NCBI GenBank assembly: GCA_003050565.1
Contig: PEBW01000002.1
Span: 62,001-126,000 of the forward strand
Direction of reading: 5' to 3'
Origin: Brockia lithotrophica
GTDB lineage: Bacteria; Bacillota; Bacilli; Thermicanales; DSM-22653
Length of the DNA stretch: 64,000 bases
Of this stretch, positions 33,274-42,133 are shown one piece after another; the stretch's first letter is position 1; every line of letters starts with the position of its first letter. Under the pieces are notes generated by a model, which was not told where the DNA came from, did no database searches, and saw only the letters and a program-made list of their open reading frames with translations. Position numbers and translations under genes: made by a program.

Positions 33274-34296
33274 TCAGTATTTCCGACGGGCGATAAAGTG
33301 CAACACGCCTTCGAGGTACGACACCCCTTCGAGATCGCGGAGGGGGGCGAGGGCCTCTTCGCCTTTGGTCACGTAGCGGGCGACGAACGCGCGGCTTTCC
33401 TCGAAGATCCCGCGTTCGTGCATGCGGGCGACGAGTTCCGGTAAAAGTTCCGCCGTCCTTCGGGCGCGGAGCGCCGCCCGTACCTCCGGCCCGAGCATGG
33501 GATCGCGCAGGGCGAGTAGGGTCGGCAGGGTGACGTGGCCCTGGGCGAGGTCGTGTCCCCGGGGTTTCCCGAGCTCTTCTTCGGTGCCTACGAAGTCGAG
33601 GAGGTCGTCCGTCAGCTGGAAGGCCATCCCCGCGTAGTGGCCGAAGAGGCCGACGCGCCGCTCCACGTCCGGCGGGGCACCCCCGATGCGCGCGCCGAGG
33701 CGGGCACTCGCGGCGATGAGGAGCGCCGTCTTCCGCCGAATTCGGCGCAGGTACTCGCGGCACGTCACCGGGCGATAGAGATCGCCGAGCTGTACGATCT
33801 CTCCCACGGACATCTCGTACACCGCCCGCGCCAGGATTTCCGCCGCAAGGCGGTCGCCGATGCTCGAGATCTCCTCGAGCGCCTTCGCAAAAAGCATGTC
33901 CCCCAGGAGGACCGCCGCCCCTTCTCCCCAGCGCGCCCGCACCGTGGCGCGTCCGCGCCGAAGGTCGGCGGCGTCGACGACGTCGTCGTGGACGAGGCTC
34001 GCCATGTGGACGAGTTCCAACGAAACGCCCAGGTGGACGAGGCGCCGCTCGCGCTCCTCCGGCGTCTCCCCGGCGTGCACGCCGCCGCCCCGCTCCCGAG
34101 CGGAAGATTCGCCCACGCGGGCGGCGATCAGAGCCAGGAGGGGGCGCAGACGCTTTCCCCCCGCCCGAAGGAGGTGCACCGTCCCTTCGAAGAAGAGCGG
34201 GTGGTCGCCCTCCAGAAGGGACTCGAGGCGGTCCTCGATGAGGTTGAGGGTTTCGGCAAACATCGCGTAGAGCTCGGGAAACGATACCGTCCTCAC
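33274..34296 (-). CDS. hepT: Heptaprenyl diphosphate synthase component II (long-chain polyprenyl synthase)
   Basis: Catalytic subunit making the isoprenoid tail of menaquinone, working with HepS. The 340-residue protein has GGKRLRPLLALIAA, the first aspartate-rich motif HDDVVDAADLRRG, KTALLIAASARLG and the second motif FQLTDDLLDFVG. A charged insertion of about 20 residues (ESSARERGGGVHAGE) after the first conserved block is unusual. GTG 34296 has AAAGGTG at 8 bases. In Bacillus hepS, menG and hepT are adjacent; here three futalosine-pathway genes stand between menG and hepT. Confidence 0.92.
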   Translation of the reverse strand: MRTVSFPELYAMFAETLNLIEDRLESLLEGDHPLFFEGTVHLLRAGGKRLRPLLALIAARVGESSARERGGGVHAGETPEERERRLVHLGVSLELVHMASLVHDDVVDAADLRRGRATVRARWGEGAAVLLGDMLFAKALEEISSIGDRLAAEILARAVYEMSVGEIVQLGDLYRPVTCREYLRRIRRKTALLIAASARLGARIGGAPPDVERRVGLFGHYAGMAFQLTDDLLDFVGTEEELGKPRGHDLAQGHVTLPTLLALRDPMLGPEVRAALRARRTAELLPELVARMHERGIFEESRAFVARYVTKGEEALAPLRDLEGVSYLEGVLHFIARRKY

Positions 34297-34385
34297 CGAC
34301 ACGTCACCTTTCTCTTGCATCCACGACCCACACCCGCACCGCCCACGAACGAAACTCCGTCCCCCGTCCTTCCCTTCTCGGAGAA

Positions 34386-35225
34386 TTACGCGGACGCGAG
34401 GCTCGCGTAGCGGAGTAGGACGTCCTCTTCCAGGAAACCGAGGCGCCGCGCCCAGGAAAAGTAGAGCGCGAGGCCGGCTTCTTCTTCCGGCCCGAGATCG
34501 AAAGACAGACCGGAAAAGTAAGCGTGCCAAAACTCTGCGTCGCCTCCGACCTCGCCCTGCACGGCCTCCACGAGAGGACGGAAGTCCCGCTCCGAAAGCC
34601 GGCGGCTTTGGAGGAGTTCCCGATACACGGCCTCGACGGAAGCCGTACGGCTCTTCCACGTGTCTTCGCGTACGGCGAAGACGGCGTACGTCATGGGAAG
34701 ACCGGTCTCCGCAAACCAGAGTTCTCCTACATCATACACGAAAAGCCCCCGCGCCCGAAATGCCTCGCGAATCGCCTCGTCGCCGATGAGGAGCGCCCCG
34801 TCGTGCTCGGAGAGCATCGCCCGAAGTTCGGGCTCGTGGGAATGGCCCTCCACTTCCAGGCCGTAAAACCCCCGGAAGAGGATCTGGACGAGGTGCGCGC
34901 TCGTCGCCGAACGGTTCGTGAGCGCGAGGCGCACGCGCCCCCCGCGGCGGACTTCGGCGAGAGGGCGGCGGAGGAAGAGGAGGATGGACCGCACCTTGCC
35001 GCGCGCGCTGACGGACAGGTGGGGCAAGAGGAGGTATTCTCGAGAATGCTGCCCGTAGGCAAACGAAGATATGGGACCCATGTCCACCTCGCCGGCGGCC
35101 ATCTTGCGGTTGAGCTCGGCGGGGTACGTGGAGACGAATTCCGCCACCCCGGCGAGGGCGCGGGTGTCGACGTGGAAGTACATGGGGAGCGTGTTCGCGT
35201 AGTCGATCCGTCCCACGCGGAGCAT
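34386..35225 (-). CDS. mqnA: Chorismate dehydratase MqnA (futalosine menaquinone pathway)
   Basis: Dehydrates chorismate to 3-enolpyruvylbenzoate, entry to the futalosine route. The 279-residue protein starts LRVGRIDYANTLPMYFHVD, with the solute-binding-like fold blocks AGEVDMGPISSFAYG, LTNRSATSAHLVQILF, ALLIGDEAIREAF and DVGELWFAETGLPMTYAVFA, all characteristic of MqnA. ATG 35225 has AAGGAGAG upstream inside the ubiX end. It replaces the classical men genes as evidence for how this organism makes menaquinone; mqnB, C, D are not in the window. Confidence 0.92.
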   Translation of the reverse strand: MLRVGRIDYANTLPMYFHVDTRALAGVAEFVSTYPAELNRKMAAGEVDMGPISSFAYGQHSREYLLLPHLSVSARGKVRSILLFLRRPLAEVRRGGRVRLALTNRSATSAHLVQILFRGFYGLEVEGHSHEPELRAMLSEHDGALLIGDEAIREAFRARGLFVYDVGELWFAETGLPMTYAVFAVREDTWKSRTASVEAVYRELLQSRRLSERDFRPLVEAVQGEVGGDAEFWHAYFSGLSFDLGPEEEAGLALYFSWARRLGFLEEDVLLRYASLASA

Positions 35226-35227
35226 GT

Positions 35228-35935
35228 CTACTCTCCTTCGTTACGTCCCCAGCGGGCGTAGATGTCCGGGGCGGGAAGGTACAGGCGGTCGAGGATCTTC
35301 CCGACGACGAAGTTCACGAGGTCGTCGACGGTGCGCGGACGGTGGTAGAAGGCAGGCATGGCGGGGAGGATCGCCGCACCGGAGCGGGCGAGGCGCAGCA
35401 TATTCTCCAGGTGGATCGGGGTGAGCGGCGTCTCGCGCGGCACGAGGACCAGAGGTCGCCCTTCCTTAAGAGCCACGTCGGCGGCGCGCTCGAGGAGCTT
35501 TTCTCCGGAACCGGCGGCGAGGCGCCCGAGGGTCCCCATGGAGCAGGGAACGACGACCATCCCCCACGTGCGAAAGGAGCCGCTCGCCACGGGTGCCCCC
35601 ACGTCCTCGTTGTCGTAGAGGACGACGGCCGCGGGGGACGCATCGCCCCCCTCTACCGGACGCCCTCCGCCGAGCCTTTTTCCGTCCGCCGCCACGGGTA
35701 CCCCGCCCTCACCCGTCGGCCACACCCACGTACGCTCGACCCAATCCGTGAGGTCCAGCCCGTCCCATCCGAGCTCCTCCCGGAAGACGCGGCGCGCGGC
35801 GTCGGTGACGACGAGGTGAACTTCCACTCCCGACGCCCGAAGCACGCCAACGAGGCGTCGGGCGTAGACGGCGCCGCTCGCCCCCGTCACGCCTACGACG
35901 AGGCGGCGCGGCGCTTCCCATTCCGGAACGGACAT
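35228..35935 (-). CDS. ubiX: UbiX-type flavin prenyltransferase
   Basis: Makes prenylated FMN, the cofactor of UbiD decarboxylases, from FMN and dimethylallyl phosphate. The 235-residue protein has VVGVTGASGAVYARRLV, the substrate region VVVPCSMGTLGRLAAGSGEKLLERAADVALKEGRPL, LVPRETPLTPIHLENMLRLARSGA and PAMPAFYHRP. An insertion of about 35 residues (around VWPTGEGGVPVAADG) lies in the middle. ATG 35935 follows GGGAGGTGGAG. Its place beside mqnA and ubiA suggests it serves decarboxylation in the late futalosine pathway; the partner ubiD/mqnL genes are elsewhere. Confidence 0.93.
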   Translation of the reverse strand: MSVPEWEAPRRLVVGVTGASGAVYARRLVGVLRASGVEVHLVVTDAARRVFREELGWDGLDLTDWVERTWVWPTGEGGVPVAADGKRLGGGRPVEGGDASPAAVVLYDNEDVGAPVASGSFRTWGMVVVPCSMGTLGRLAAGSGEKLLERAADVALKEGRPLVLVPRETPLTPIHLENMLRLARSGAAILPAMPAFYHRPRTVDDLVNFVVGKILDRLYLPAPDIYARWGRNEGE

Positions 35936-36150
35936 CTCTCCACCTCCCACCCCTTGTCTCGAAAGGAATCTCCCCGCCCGCGCCAAGAGAACGACGCCGT
36001 CCGGTCCGGCTCGCGCCTGGTCCTGAGGAGCTTCCCCGCCCGCCCTACAAGGACGATGGCGAAGAGCGCGCGCTCAAACCTAGGGGGGTTCTCCGCCCGC
36101 GCAGCCCATCCCGCGGTACCCGAGGAGGAATTCATTCAGACGAAGGAGCC

Positions 36151-37068
36151 TTATGCCTTCATAAAAAGGTAGTTCAAGAGGACGAAGGCGAAGAGGACGA
36201 CGCTCATCACGCCGTTCATCGTGAAGAAGGCGGCGTCCAAGCGGCTCAGGTCCCCGGGGCGGACGAGGGAGTGCTCGTAGAGGAGGATCGCCGCGGCGGC
36301 ACCCACCCCGGCGAGGTACCAGACGCCGAGCCCGGCGGTTCCCACGAGGGCGAGGAGGAAGAGGACGGTGAGGACGTGAAACGCCCGGGCGATGCGGATC
36401 GCCCTCTCCGCCCCGTAGCGCGCGGGGAGGGAGTGAAGGCCGTGAACGCGGTCGAACTCCTCGTCCTGCAGGGCGTAGAGGACGTCGAAACCCGCCACCC
36501 AAAAGGTCACGGCGAGAAAGAGCCACACGGAAGGACCGTGGAGCGCCGCCGTGGCCGCCACCCATCCGCCCAGGGGAGCGAGAGCGTCCGCTGCCCCGAG
36601 GACGAGATGGCTCCAGGCAGTGAAGCGCTTCGTGAACGAATAGAAAAAGAGGATCCCCGCCGCGAGCGGAAGGAGGAGGAGGGCGGTGGTGTTGAGCATG
36701 GCCGATGCCAAGACGAAGACGACAAGGGAGACGACCGCGTACGCCCACGCCTCCCGGACGCCGATGAGGCCGCGGGGGAGCGCACGCCCGCGCGTCCGCG
36801 GGTTGGCGGCGTCGATGTCGCGGTCGATGATCCGGTTGAGCGTCATCGCCAGCGTGCGCGCCGCGACCATGGCCACGGTCGTCCACGTCCACATCCAGAG
36901 CGTGGGCCACGTTCCCCGGACGTAGAAGCTCCCGAGGACGAGGCCGATGTACGCGAAGGGAAGGGCAAAGACCGTGTGCTCGAACTTGATCATCTCGAGA
37001 AAGATGAGAAAGCGCTCCCACGCCGAGCGCGGGACATGCTCCTCGAGTTCGCGCGCGTCTCCCGCCAC
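36151..37068 (-). CDS. mqnP: UbiA-family prenyltransferase, probable MqnP
   Basis: Membrane prenyltransferase expected to attach the polyprenyl tail to the naphthoate intermediate. About eight helices; the two aspartate-rich motifs are NRIIDRDIDAANPRTRGR and DVLYALQDEEFDRVHG, with GWVAAT and RYGAERA nearby, as in 4-hydroxybenzoate-type UbiA enzymes. These UbiA/MqnP proteins accompany mqn genes. GTG 37068 has AAGGAGA 8 bases upstream; the open frame starts 7 codons earlier. A 215-base gap without visible features separates it from ubiX. Confidence 0.88.
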   Translation of the reverse strand: MAGDARELEEHVPRSAWERFLIFLEMIKFEHTVFALPFAYIGLVLGSFYVRGTWPTLWMWTWTTVAMVAARTLAMTLNRIIDRDIDAANPRTRGRALPRGLIGVREAWAYAVVSLVVFVLASAMLNTTALLLLPLAAGILFFYSFTKRFTAWSHLVLGAADALAPLGGWVAATAALHGPSVWLFLAVTFWVAGFDVLYALQDEEFDRVHGLHSLPARYGAERAIRIARAFHVLTVLFLLALVGTAGLGVWYLAGVGAAAAILLYEHSLVRPGDLSRLDAAFFTMNGVMSVVLFAFVLLNYLFMKA

Positions 37069-37179
37069 GACAAGTCTCTCCTTCCGCACGTACCTCCCCG
37101 AGTACGAGGCCGCACCCCGACCTGCAGATCACAGGCGCCGCCCCGTCGTCCACGACCCCCGAGCCCCGGAACCCGCGCC

Positions 37180-37950
37180 TCACGCCTCCGAGGCCTCCCG
37201 CGGCTCCTCGGGCCGATAGCCGATGTGAATCGCCGCAACGCCGAAGGTGAGCGGGATCACCCGCACGCGCTCGAGCCCCGCCTCTTCGAAGAGACGCCTG
37301 AGCGTCTCGGCATCGATGAAGCGCTTGAGGGATTCCGGGAGCCAGGCGTACTCCTCGTAGCGCCCGGCGACGCGGTCGGCGATCCACGGAAGAACGCGTT
37401 CGAAGTACACGCCGTACACCTGGCGGAACCCCCAGAGGTACGGATGCGAGAGCTCGAGGGAAGCGACGAAACCGCCCGGGCGGACGACGCGCCGCATCTC
37501 GCGCAAGACGTGCGGCACGTCCGTCACGTTCCTCAGGGCAAATCCGATCGTCGCACCGTCGAACGCGGCGTCGGGAAAGGGGAGCCTTTCCGCCTCTCCC
37601 TCGCGAAACTCGACGCGCGCCGCAGGTGTCCGACCGGATTCGCGCAGGCGGGCGACCTTCTCCCGCGCGACGGAGAGCATCTCCGGGGACAAATCCACGC
37701 CCACGACTTCCCCCCCGGGGCCGAGCTTTCGGGCTACGGCGAGGGCGAGGTCCCCCGTTCCCGTCGCGAGGTCGAGTACCCGCATTCCCGGAGCAAGACG
37801 AAGCTCGCGCAAAAACCGGCGGCGCCAGAGCTTGTGCGTCCCGAACGAAAGGAGGGTGTTGAAAAAGTCGTACCAAGGGGCGATAGAGCCAAACACCCGC
37901 CGGACGTAGGCCTTTTTTTCTTCGGGCGTGCGGAACGTCGGGGCCCCCAT
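37180..37950 (-). CDS. menG: Demethylmenaquinone methyltransferase
   Basis: SAM-dependent last step of menaquinone synthesis (UbiE/MenG). The 256-residue protein has VRRVFGSIAPWYDFFNTLLSFG, LDLATGTGDLALAVA, EGEAERLPFPDAAFDGATIGFALRNV and the C-terminal LTFGVAAIHIGYRP. ATG 37950 starts four bases after the hepS stop with AAGGAG inside hepS, so they are coupled. Called menH/gerCB in older Bacillus papers. Confidence 0.96.
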   Translation of the reverse strand: MGAPTFRTPEEKKAYVRRVFGSIAPWYDFFNTLLSFGTHKLWRRRFLRELRLAPGMRVLDLATGTGDLALAVARKLGPGGEVVGVDLSPEMLSVAREKVARLRESGRTPAARVEFREGEAERLPFPDAAFDGATIGFALRNVTDVPHVLREMRRVVRPGGFVASLELSHPYLWGFRQVYGVYFERVLPWIADRVAGRYEEYAWLPESLKRFIDAETLRRLFEEAGLERVRVIPLTFGVAAIHIGYRPEEPREASEA

Positions 37951-37954
37951 CGAT

Positions 37955-38635
37955 CTACTCCTTCTCTGCCGCGAGGAGGCGTTCGTCGAAAGCACGAGGA
38001 AGCGCCGCGGCAAATGCGGCCATCTCGCTTCCCGCCGCGTCGCGCTCCACCTCGTAGGCCACGCGGCGAAGGAGGGCGAGCGCCTCGCGGTAGAGGTCGC
38101 CGTCCCGCCCTTCGCGCATGCGCGCGTGCTCCACCTGCAGGTAGAGCTCCACGAGGCGGCGAAGCCGCGGTTCCTCGGGGGACAGGGCCAAGTAGAGGGA
38201 GGCCTCTGCCCGCGAGCGAAATTCGAGCTCGAGTTCCGAAGAAAACTCCGGCTTGCGCCGCCATTCGAGCAGGCGGACGATTTCCCGGTTGTACGCGGCG
38301 ATCGCCGCGGCAAACGGGACGAGCCATTCCCCTTTCCCCTCTTCGAGGAGGTAGAGGAAAAAGAGGCTGGACAGCGCGTCTCCCTCGAGTACGCGGAGGC
38401 CGACCGGCAACCCCAACTCCCCCCGCGGCTCGCCGTCCCACACGCGCGCGTGGCGCGCCAGCGCCGAGACGATGAGGTGCACGGCCACCTGTCCGCTCTC
38501 CCGCGCCCGCGCGTCCAGGTCGAGGAGGGCGAAGATCCTCTCGGCGAGAAACACGCGCTCCGGCGAGAGTTCGGGCAACCTGTCGGCCAAGAAGGGAAGA
38601 TCCCGGGCGGCGCGCACCAGCCGCCGTTCGAACAC
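37955..38635 (-). CDS. hepS: Heptaprenyl diphosphate synthase component I
   Basis: Non-catalytic partner of HepT. HepS proteins are poorly conserved; this 226-residue helical protein matches by size, by segments such as SGQVAVHLIVSALARHARVWDG, VLEGDALSSLFFLYLL and the position directly before menG. GTG 38635 has GGAGGAG 7 bases upstream. Its leader of about 160 bases contains an omega-RNA-like hairpin from an IS200/IS605 relic, and the promoter is an extended -10 within that relic's flank. Confidence 0.85.
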   Translation of the reverse strand: MFERRLVRAARDLPFLADRLPELSPERVFLAERIFALLDLDARARESGQVAVHLIVSALARHARVWDGEPRGELGLPVGLRVLEGDALSSLFFLYLLEEGKGEWLVPFAAAIAAYNREIVRLLEWRRKPEFSSELELEFRSRAEASLYLALSPEEPRLRRLVELYLQVEHARMREGRDGDLYREALALLRRVAYEVERDAAGSEMAAFAAALPRAFDERLLAAEKE

Positions 38636-38742
38636 CTCCAAACTCCTCCGCCACGTCAACCGCGTCGACCCCGCTTCCCGCTCCTGTCGGACAACCCTGT
38701 GCCGCACCCCTGCCCGTCGGCAGCTGGAGCGGCGGTTGGTGG

Positions 38743-38800
38743 TATCTTGACCTCCTCCCCGGAATGAATTCCGGGGCTTTCGCCGGCAGGTTCTGTAGGG
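38743..38800 (-). mobile_element. IS200/IS605-type 3'-end relic with omega-RNA-like hairpin
   Basis: On the minus strand GAACCTGCCGGCGAAAGCCCC is followed by a perfect 9-base stem (38776-38768 with 38765-38757, CCCCGGAAT) and then GGAGGAGGTCAAG. This layout matches the right-end scaffold of TnpB-carrying IS200/IS605 elements, whose RNA guides TnpB. No tnpA or tnpB is near, so it is a relic or a minimal non-autonomous element. A degenerate second copy lies at 50040-50088. Family assignment is by recall of the scaffold, not by search. Confidence 0.5.
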
Positions 38801-38809
38801 ATTATACCA
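38801..38809 (-). promoter_or_regulatory. Extended -10 promoter of hepS
   Basis: The minus strand reads TGGTATAAT, a perfect extended -10. A transcript from here has a leader of about 160 bases to the hepS start and includes the IS605-like hairpin. Confidence 0.6.
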
Positions 38810-38872
38810 CAAGGAAGGGCGACGGCCGGGATCGCGGGATCGAAAGCCTTCATCCCCGACGGCCCTCCTCCT

Positions 38873-39463
38873 TCAGCCGCCCGAACCCGGCCAACGCGGT
38901 CCAAACGTGATCTCGACGTCGGGGCCGAAGAGGGATTTGAGGTCCGCAGGCGTGAAGGAGTCGCGGGCGCGCCGGTCCTCGGGAAGGAAGGCGGGACGAC
39001 GGGCGCGCAGGGCGAGGTAGAGTTCCTCGGTGTCCCCGACGAAGACGCGGAGGTAGAGGGTCTGCACGGGAAGCTCCGCGAACACGGCTCCGTAGAGGGC
39101 GAGGGCGTCCCCCAGGGCAGTGCGCGGGTCCGGCGGCGAGCCGACGTCGACGAAGAGGGCCGTACCCTCCTCGTGCACGTGCCGCACGCGTCCCGAAAGG
39201 GGGAGCGAGGTGAAGAGGCGGACGATGCGCTCCTCCCGTGCTTCCTCGGGGGCGGAGGCGGACTTCGTCACGCCGAAAAGCACGTCCCACGGTCCTTCTC
39301 GGGAGGGCTGGGGCAACAAGGCGAGCAACGCAAGCCAGCCCGAGAAGAGCACAGCGGACGCCGCGAGCGCGAGGCGTCCGCCGATCGCCCAGACCCTTCC
39401 CTGCGGAGGGGCAGCAAGGCCATCGCGCCGCGCGTGCCCTGCGCGCCCGGACATCCTCCTCAC
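38873..39463 (-). CDS. Single-pass membrane protein of unknown function
   Basis: I do not recognise the family. The 196-residue product has a basic cytosolic N-terminus, one helix (LALAASAVLFSGWLALLALL, about 36-55) and an extracytoplasmic domain with the segment TALFVDVGSPPDPRTALGDA followed by ALYGAVFAELPVQTLYLRVF. That stretch faintly recalls the GerMN/sporulation domain pattern, but too weakly to name. GTG 39463 has AGGAG 6 bases upstream; ATG 39454 is possible. It follows mtrB by 31 bases and may share its transcript. Confidence 0.65.
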   Translation of the reverse strand: MRRMSGRAGHARRDGLAAPPQGRVWAIGGRLALAASAVLFSGWLALLALLPQPSREGPWDVLFGVTKSASAPEEAREERIVRLFTSLPLSGRVRHVHEEGTALFVDVGSPPDPRTALGDALALYGAVFAELPVQTLYLRVFVGDTEELYLALRARRPAFLPEDRRARDSFTPADLKSLFGPDVEITFGPRWPGSGG

Positions 39464-39494
39464 CCGCCTCTCCTCGCACCGTCCGGGAACCTCC

Positions 39495-39740
39495 TCAAGC
39501 GTCCTTCGCAGTTCCCAACCTTCCGGATTCCACGGTACCGAAGCGCGTGTACACCTCGGCGTGGCCGCGGATCTTGATCGCCGCCGTGTGTTCCGTGAAC
39601 TGGGCCACCATGACCTCGCCGGCGTCGAGCTTTTCGATGTGGTGAAAGCGCGTCGTCTCCCCGCGCGTGAGCCCGATGACCGTGACGCCGTTTTCCAGAG
39701 CCCGAATGACGACGTAGTCGTTGTACGCCCCCTCGGACAC
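39495..39740 (-). CDS. mtrB: trp RNA-binding attenuation protein TRAP
   Basis: TRAP forms an 11-subunit ring that binds tryptophan and (G/U)AG repeats in trp leader RNAs. The 81-residue protein matches Bacillus TRAP nearly throughout: [52 protein letters not shown]. The tryptophan and RNA-binding lysine/arginine loop (KIRG) is kept. GTG 39740 has GGAGGTG 8 bases upstream, overlapping the folE end. The folE-mtrB pair (mtrAB) is typical of Bacillus. No trp operon is in the window. Confidence 0.97.
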   Translation of the reverse strand: MSEGAYNDYVVIRALENGVTVIGLTRGETTRFHHIEKLDAGEVMVAQFTEHTAAIKIRGHAEVYTRFGTVESGRLGTAKDA

Positions 39741-39747
39741 GCAGGCT

Positions 39748-40323
39748 TCACCTCCGGTGGTTGCCCAAAAGTAGTCGGAGCGCCTCTTCGCGGAGAGCCG
39801 GATCCTCGCGAAATACGCCGCGCGCCGTGATCGTCACCATCTGGGAGCCGGGCTTTTTCACCCCGCGCATGATCATGCACAGGTGTTCCGCCTCGAGGAC
39901 GACGATCACGCCCCGTGGCGCGAGGACGTCGACGATCGCGTCGGCGATCTCCTCCCCCATGCGCTCCTGAATCTGCGGGCGTCGGGCGACCACCTCGAGG
40001 ACGCGGGCCAGTTTGCTCACGCCGACGACGCGGCCGTCAGCCGGGAGGTACCCGATGTGCCCCCTCCCGAAAAACGGGAGGAGGTGGTGTTCGCACATGG
40101 AGTAAAACGGGATGTCGCGGAGGGCGACGAGTTCTTCGTGCCGCTCCGTGAAAAAGGTGTTGAGTTCCCCGCGCGGATCCTTCCCCACGCCGGAAAAAAT
40201 TTCCTCGAACATCTCGGCAATGCGCCGCGGCGTATCCGCCAAGCCCTCGCGTTCCGGATCTTCGCCGATCGCCTCGAAAATGAGGCGAACGGCGTGCTTC
40301 ACCTTCTCGTGGTCGATGGCCAA
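39748..40323 (-). CDS. folE: GTP cyclohydrolase I
   Basis: Zinc enzyme opening the GTP ring for tetrahydrofolate synthesis (mtrA in Bacillus). The 191-residue protein has the metal-binding [44 protein letters not shown] and [20 protein letters not shown], with the Cys and His ligands present. ATG 40323 fits the family start. First gene of a folE-mtrB transcript. Confidence 0.97.
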   Translation of the reverse strand: MAIDHEKVKHAVRLIFEAIGEDPEREGLADTPRRIAEMFEEIFSGVGKDPRGELNTFFTERHEELVALRDIPFYSMCEHHLLPFFGRGHIGYLPADGRVVGVSKLARVLEVVARRPQIQERMGEEIADAIVDVLAPRGVIVVLEAEHLCMIMRGVKKPGSQMVTITARGVFREDPALREEALRLLLGNHRR

Positions 40324-40654
40324 CCTGAGGTACCCCCTTCAGCGTGGACCGTAGCCGCGATGCCAGCCGGTGCTGGTGAGCTTTCCCTCGACGGACGTCC
40401 GCATCCCGGCACGCGGGCGATCGCCCACGGACATCCTATCACGCCGAGGGGAAAAAGGGAACGCGCCAGGAACGGAAGGTGTTACTGCTGGGGGTACCGG
40501 AATTGTCACTTCGTCCTTTTCGACGGCGACGGCCGCGCCCGCCGCCGCGCGAAGATGCCGCCTGGGAACCGAGGTCCGGCGGCACCGGCAAAGCCACGCC
40601 CGCCGGATGGCGGACGCCCGCGCGTTTAGTTTTGGTGGCTAACGCCGGGTGGCA
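40324..40654. other. Gene-free stretch between spoIVA and folE
   Basis: In Bacillus subtilis the HU gene hbs sits here. I find no HU coding sequence in any frame and no clear promoter or terminator; a weak TAGGAT at about 40438 on the minus strand could be a folE -10. Confidence 0.5.
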
Positions 40655-42133
40655 TCACAAAAGGATGGCGATGAGGCCGCCGGAGCCTTCGTTCACGATC
40701 TTTTCGAGCGTTTCCCGGAGTTTGTAGCGCGCCTCGTCGGGCATGAGGTGGAGCTTCGCCCGAATGCCGTCCTGCACGACCTGGTAGAGAGAACGTCCAA
40801 AGATCTCCGTCTTCCAGAGGGCCTCGGGATTCGCCTCAAAGTCGCGCATGAGGCTTTCGGCAAGCTCTTCGCTCTGGCGCTCGCTTCCGATGAGCGGGGA
40901 AAACTCGGAAGCTACGTCCACGCGGATGAGGTGGATGGACGGCGCCCTGGCGCGGAGGAGGACGCCGAAGCGCGACCCTTGCCGGTAGACTTGCGGCTTT
41001 TCGAGCTCCAGGTCCTCCGAACGCGGCGTGGCGATCCCGTAGCCCGTCGCTCGAACCATCTCGATCGCTTCCGCAAAGTGGTCGTATTCCCGCTTGGCGC
41101 GCGCAAACTGGATGAGGAGCTCGAGGAAGTGGTCGCGCCCGCGCACCTCCGCCCCCAAAACCTCGCTCACGATCTGCTCGTAAAGTTCGTCTGGGGCGTC
41201 CAACTCGATTTCGGCGACGCCCCGGCCGAGGTCGAGCGCGGAGATCTCGGCGCCGGAGATGAACTCGTGGTCTTCGAACTTTCCCAAGACCCGCTGCACG
41301 TCGCGCACGCGGGTGACTTCCCTGACGGTTTCCTCCACGGCCTCCTCGTACTTCTTGCGCAGCCAGTGCCCTTCGTCGAGGACGAGGACCCAGTCGGGGA
41401 GGTGGACCTTGAGCTCGTAGAGGGAAAATTCGTAGAGCGCTTCGCGCAGGACGGTGAGGGCAGTCTCCTCGTCCATCGTCGCCGCGGAGAGGGCGAGGAC
41501 GGGGACGTCGTACATCTCCTCCAGACGCGCGCGAAGCCCTTCGGTCTCGGGATCCGTCGGATGGACGCTGTTCAGCGCGACGACGAAGGGTTTTCCGACG
41601 GCCTTGAGCTCTTCGACGACCGTCCGCTCCGCTTCTTCGTAGTTCGCGCGCGGGATTTCCCCGATGGAACCGTCCGTCGTCACGACGATTCCTAGGGTGG
41701 AGTGGTCCTGGATGACCTTGCGCGTGCCGATCTCCGCCGCCTCGTGAAACGGAATCGGCTCCTCAAACCACGGCGTGTGCACCATGCGCGGCCCGGTGTC
41801 GTCCTCGTATCCGCGAGCCCCGGGGATCGCGTAGCCGACGGAATCCACGAGCCGCACGTAGACCGAGAGTCCTTCCCCCACCTCTACGCGTACGGCCTGC
41901 TTGGGGATGAATTTCGGTTCGGTGGTCATCACCGTTCGCCCCTGGGCGCTCTGGGGGAGCTCGTCGATCGTTCGCCGACGCTCTTCCTCGTCTTCGATGT
42001 AAGGAACGACGAGGAGCTCGAGGAAGCGCTTGATAAACGTAGACTTTCCCGTGCGCACGGGACCTACGACTCCGACGTACACCTCGCCGCCGGTCCGCTC
42101 GGCGATGTCGCGAAAGACCTCTTCCCGCTTCAT
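40655..42133 (-). CDS. spoIVA: Stage IV sporulation protein A, spore coat morphogenetic ATPase
   Basis: Polymerises around the forespore as the coat base layer, using ATP. Starting at ATG 42133 gives 492 residues, as in Bacillus subtilis, with near-identity in many blocks: DIAERTGGEVYVGVVGPVRT, Walker A GPVRTGKST, LPQSAQGRTVMTTEPKF, PFHEAAEIGTRKVIQDHST and the C-terminal INEGSGGLIAILL. GGAGCAGGGG stands just upstream; GTG 42145 has a better Shine-Dalgarno but adds residues absent from homologues. The normal promoter is SigE-dependent; only a weak candidate is visible upstream. Confidence 0.97.
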   Translation of the reverse strand: MKREEVFRDIAERTGGEVYVGVVGPVRTGKSTFIKRFLELLVVPYIEDEEERRRTIDELPQSAQGRTVMTTEPKFIPKQAVRVEVGEGLSVYVRLVDSVGYAIPGARGYEDDTGPRMVHTPWFEEPIPFHEAAEIGTRKVIQDHSTLGIVVTTDGSIGEIPRANYEEAERTVVEELKAVGKPFVVALNSVHPTDPETEGLRARLEEMYDVPVLALSAATMDEETALTVLREALYEFSLYELKVHLPDWVLVLDEGHWLRKKYEEAVEETVREVTRVRDVQRVLGKFEDHEFISGAEISALDLGRGVAEIELDAPDELYEQIVSEVLGAEVRGRDHFLELLIQFARAKREYDHFAEAIEMVRATGYGIATPRSEDLELEKPQVYRQGSRFGVLLRARAPSIHLIRVDVASEFSPLIGSERQSEELAESLMRDFEANPEALWKTEIFGRSLYQVVQDGIRAKLHLMPDEARYKLRETLEKIVNEGSGGLIAILL

